A stretch of 8,936 nucleotides of DNA from a bacterium (GTDB taxonomy: Bacteria; BMS3Abin14): assembly GCA_022865845.1 (NCBI GenBank), contig JALHUC010000207.1, positions 1-8,936 of the forward strand, written 5' to 3'. Position numbers and translations under genes: made by a program. The notes beneath the pieces were generated by a model, which worked only from the letters and a program-made list of their open reading frames with translations, was not told the origin of the DNA and did not search any database. This document shows, one piece after another, positions 8,808-8,936 of this stretch (positions within the stretch are counted from its first letter, which is position 1; every line of letters begins with the position of its first letter).

Positions 8808-8936
8808 ATGTCCAAGGCGAAGTTTGAGAGGACGAAGCCGCACGTAAACGTGGGCACGATCGGTCACGTTGATCACGGCAAAACGACGCTTACAGCAGCC
8901 ATAACGAAGTGTCTTGCGAACTCCGGTGGAGCGACC
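8808..8936 (+). CDS. tuf: Elongation factor Tu, 5' part (first 43 residues)
   Basis: EF-Tu carries aminoacyl-tRNA to the ribosomal A site as a GTP complex. Only the first 43 codons are in the window; the frame is open at the end. The ATG at 8808 is preceded by GGAGGAG at 8798-8804. The product begins [20 protein letters not shown], and the P-loop GHVDHGKT is at 19-26, followed by TLTAAIT, all typical of EF-Tu. Its place after fusA is the standard str operon order. The 38-base spacer contains a palindrome, AAGGATCCTT (8769-8778), that overlaps the last base of the fusA stop; its role is unclear. Many bacteria carry two tuf genes, so no copy number is assigned. Confidence 0.97.
   Translation, partial: MSKAKFERTKPHVNVGTIGHVDHGKTTLTAAITKCLANSGGAT

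Overview
The window is a housekeeping transcription/translation block, all on the + strand. It runs from the 3' end of rpoB through complete rpoC, rpsL, rpsG and fusA to the first 43 codons of tuf. Protein features (beta' carrying the large trigger-loop insertion SI3, an S12 with the PKKPNSAL and RVKDLPG motifs, a 691-residue EF-G, GGAGG-type ribosome binding sites) and the gene order fit a Gram-negative bacterium. The S12 and beta' sequences look most like those of Deltaproteobacteria (Desulfobacterota in the broad sense). That placement rests on recall of family sequences, not on a search, and is only moderately certain.

Layout. Positions 1-916 hold the C-terminal ~304 residues of RNA polymerase beta. 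A 90-base spacer with a hairpin over the rpoB stop codon and a small heptamer tandem repeat leads to rpoC (1007-5122). A strong intrinsic terminator (5143-5178) closes the rpoBC unit. The 678-base gap before rpsL has no convincing gene but is dense with structure: a 183-base concentric palindrome (5241-5423), a second hairpin (5443-5478), a second heptamer repeat (5486-5506), a 15-of-16-bp inverted repeat (5506-5544), a sigma70-type promoter (TTGACA-17-TAAAGT, 5550-5578) and a folded leader of about 215 bases. The str operon follows: rpsL (5801-6172), rpsG (6188-6658), fusA (6694-8769) and tuf (8808 to the window end).

How the parts work together. beta and beta' form the catalytic core of RNA polymerase. 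S12 and S7 are small-subunit proteins of the decoding centre and the head, EF-G drives translocation, and EF-Tu delivers aminoacyl-tRNA. The strong terminator followed by a new promoter shows that the two operons are transcribed separately. The 15-base rpsL-rpsG spacer leaves no room for the E. coli-type intercistronic S7 repressor site, so the structured rpsL leader is the natural place to look for autoregulation.

No unknown multi-gene system is present. The points worth a second look are the palindromic element and operator-like repeat in the gap, the leader RNA, the unusual fusA start (GTG, distant Shine-Dalgarno with a hairpin between) and a two-residue shortening of the EF-G switch I motif.
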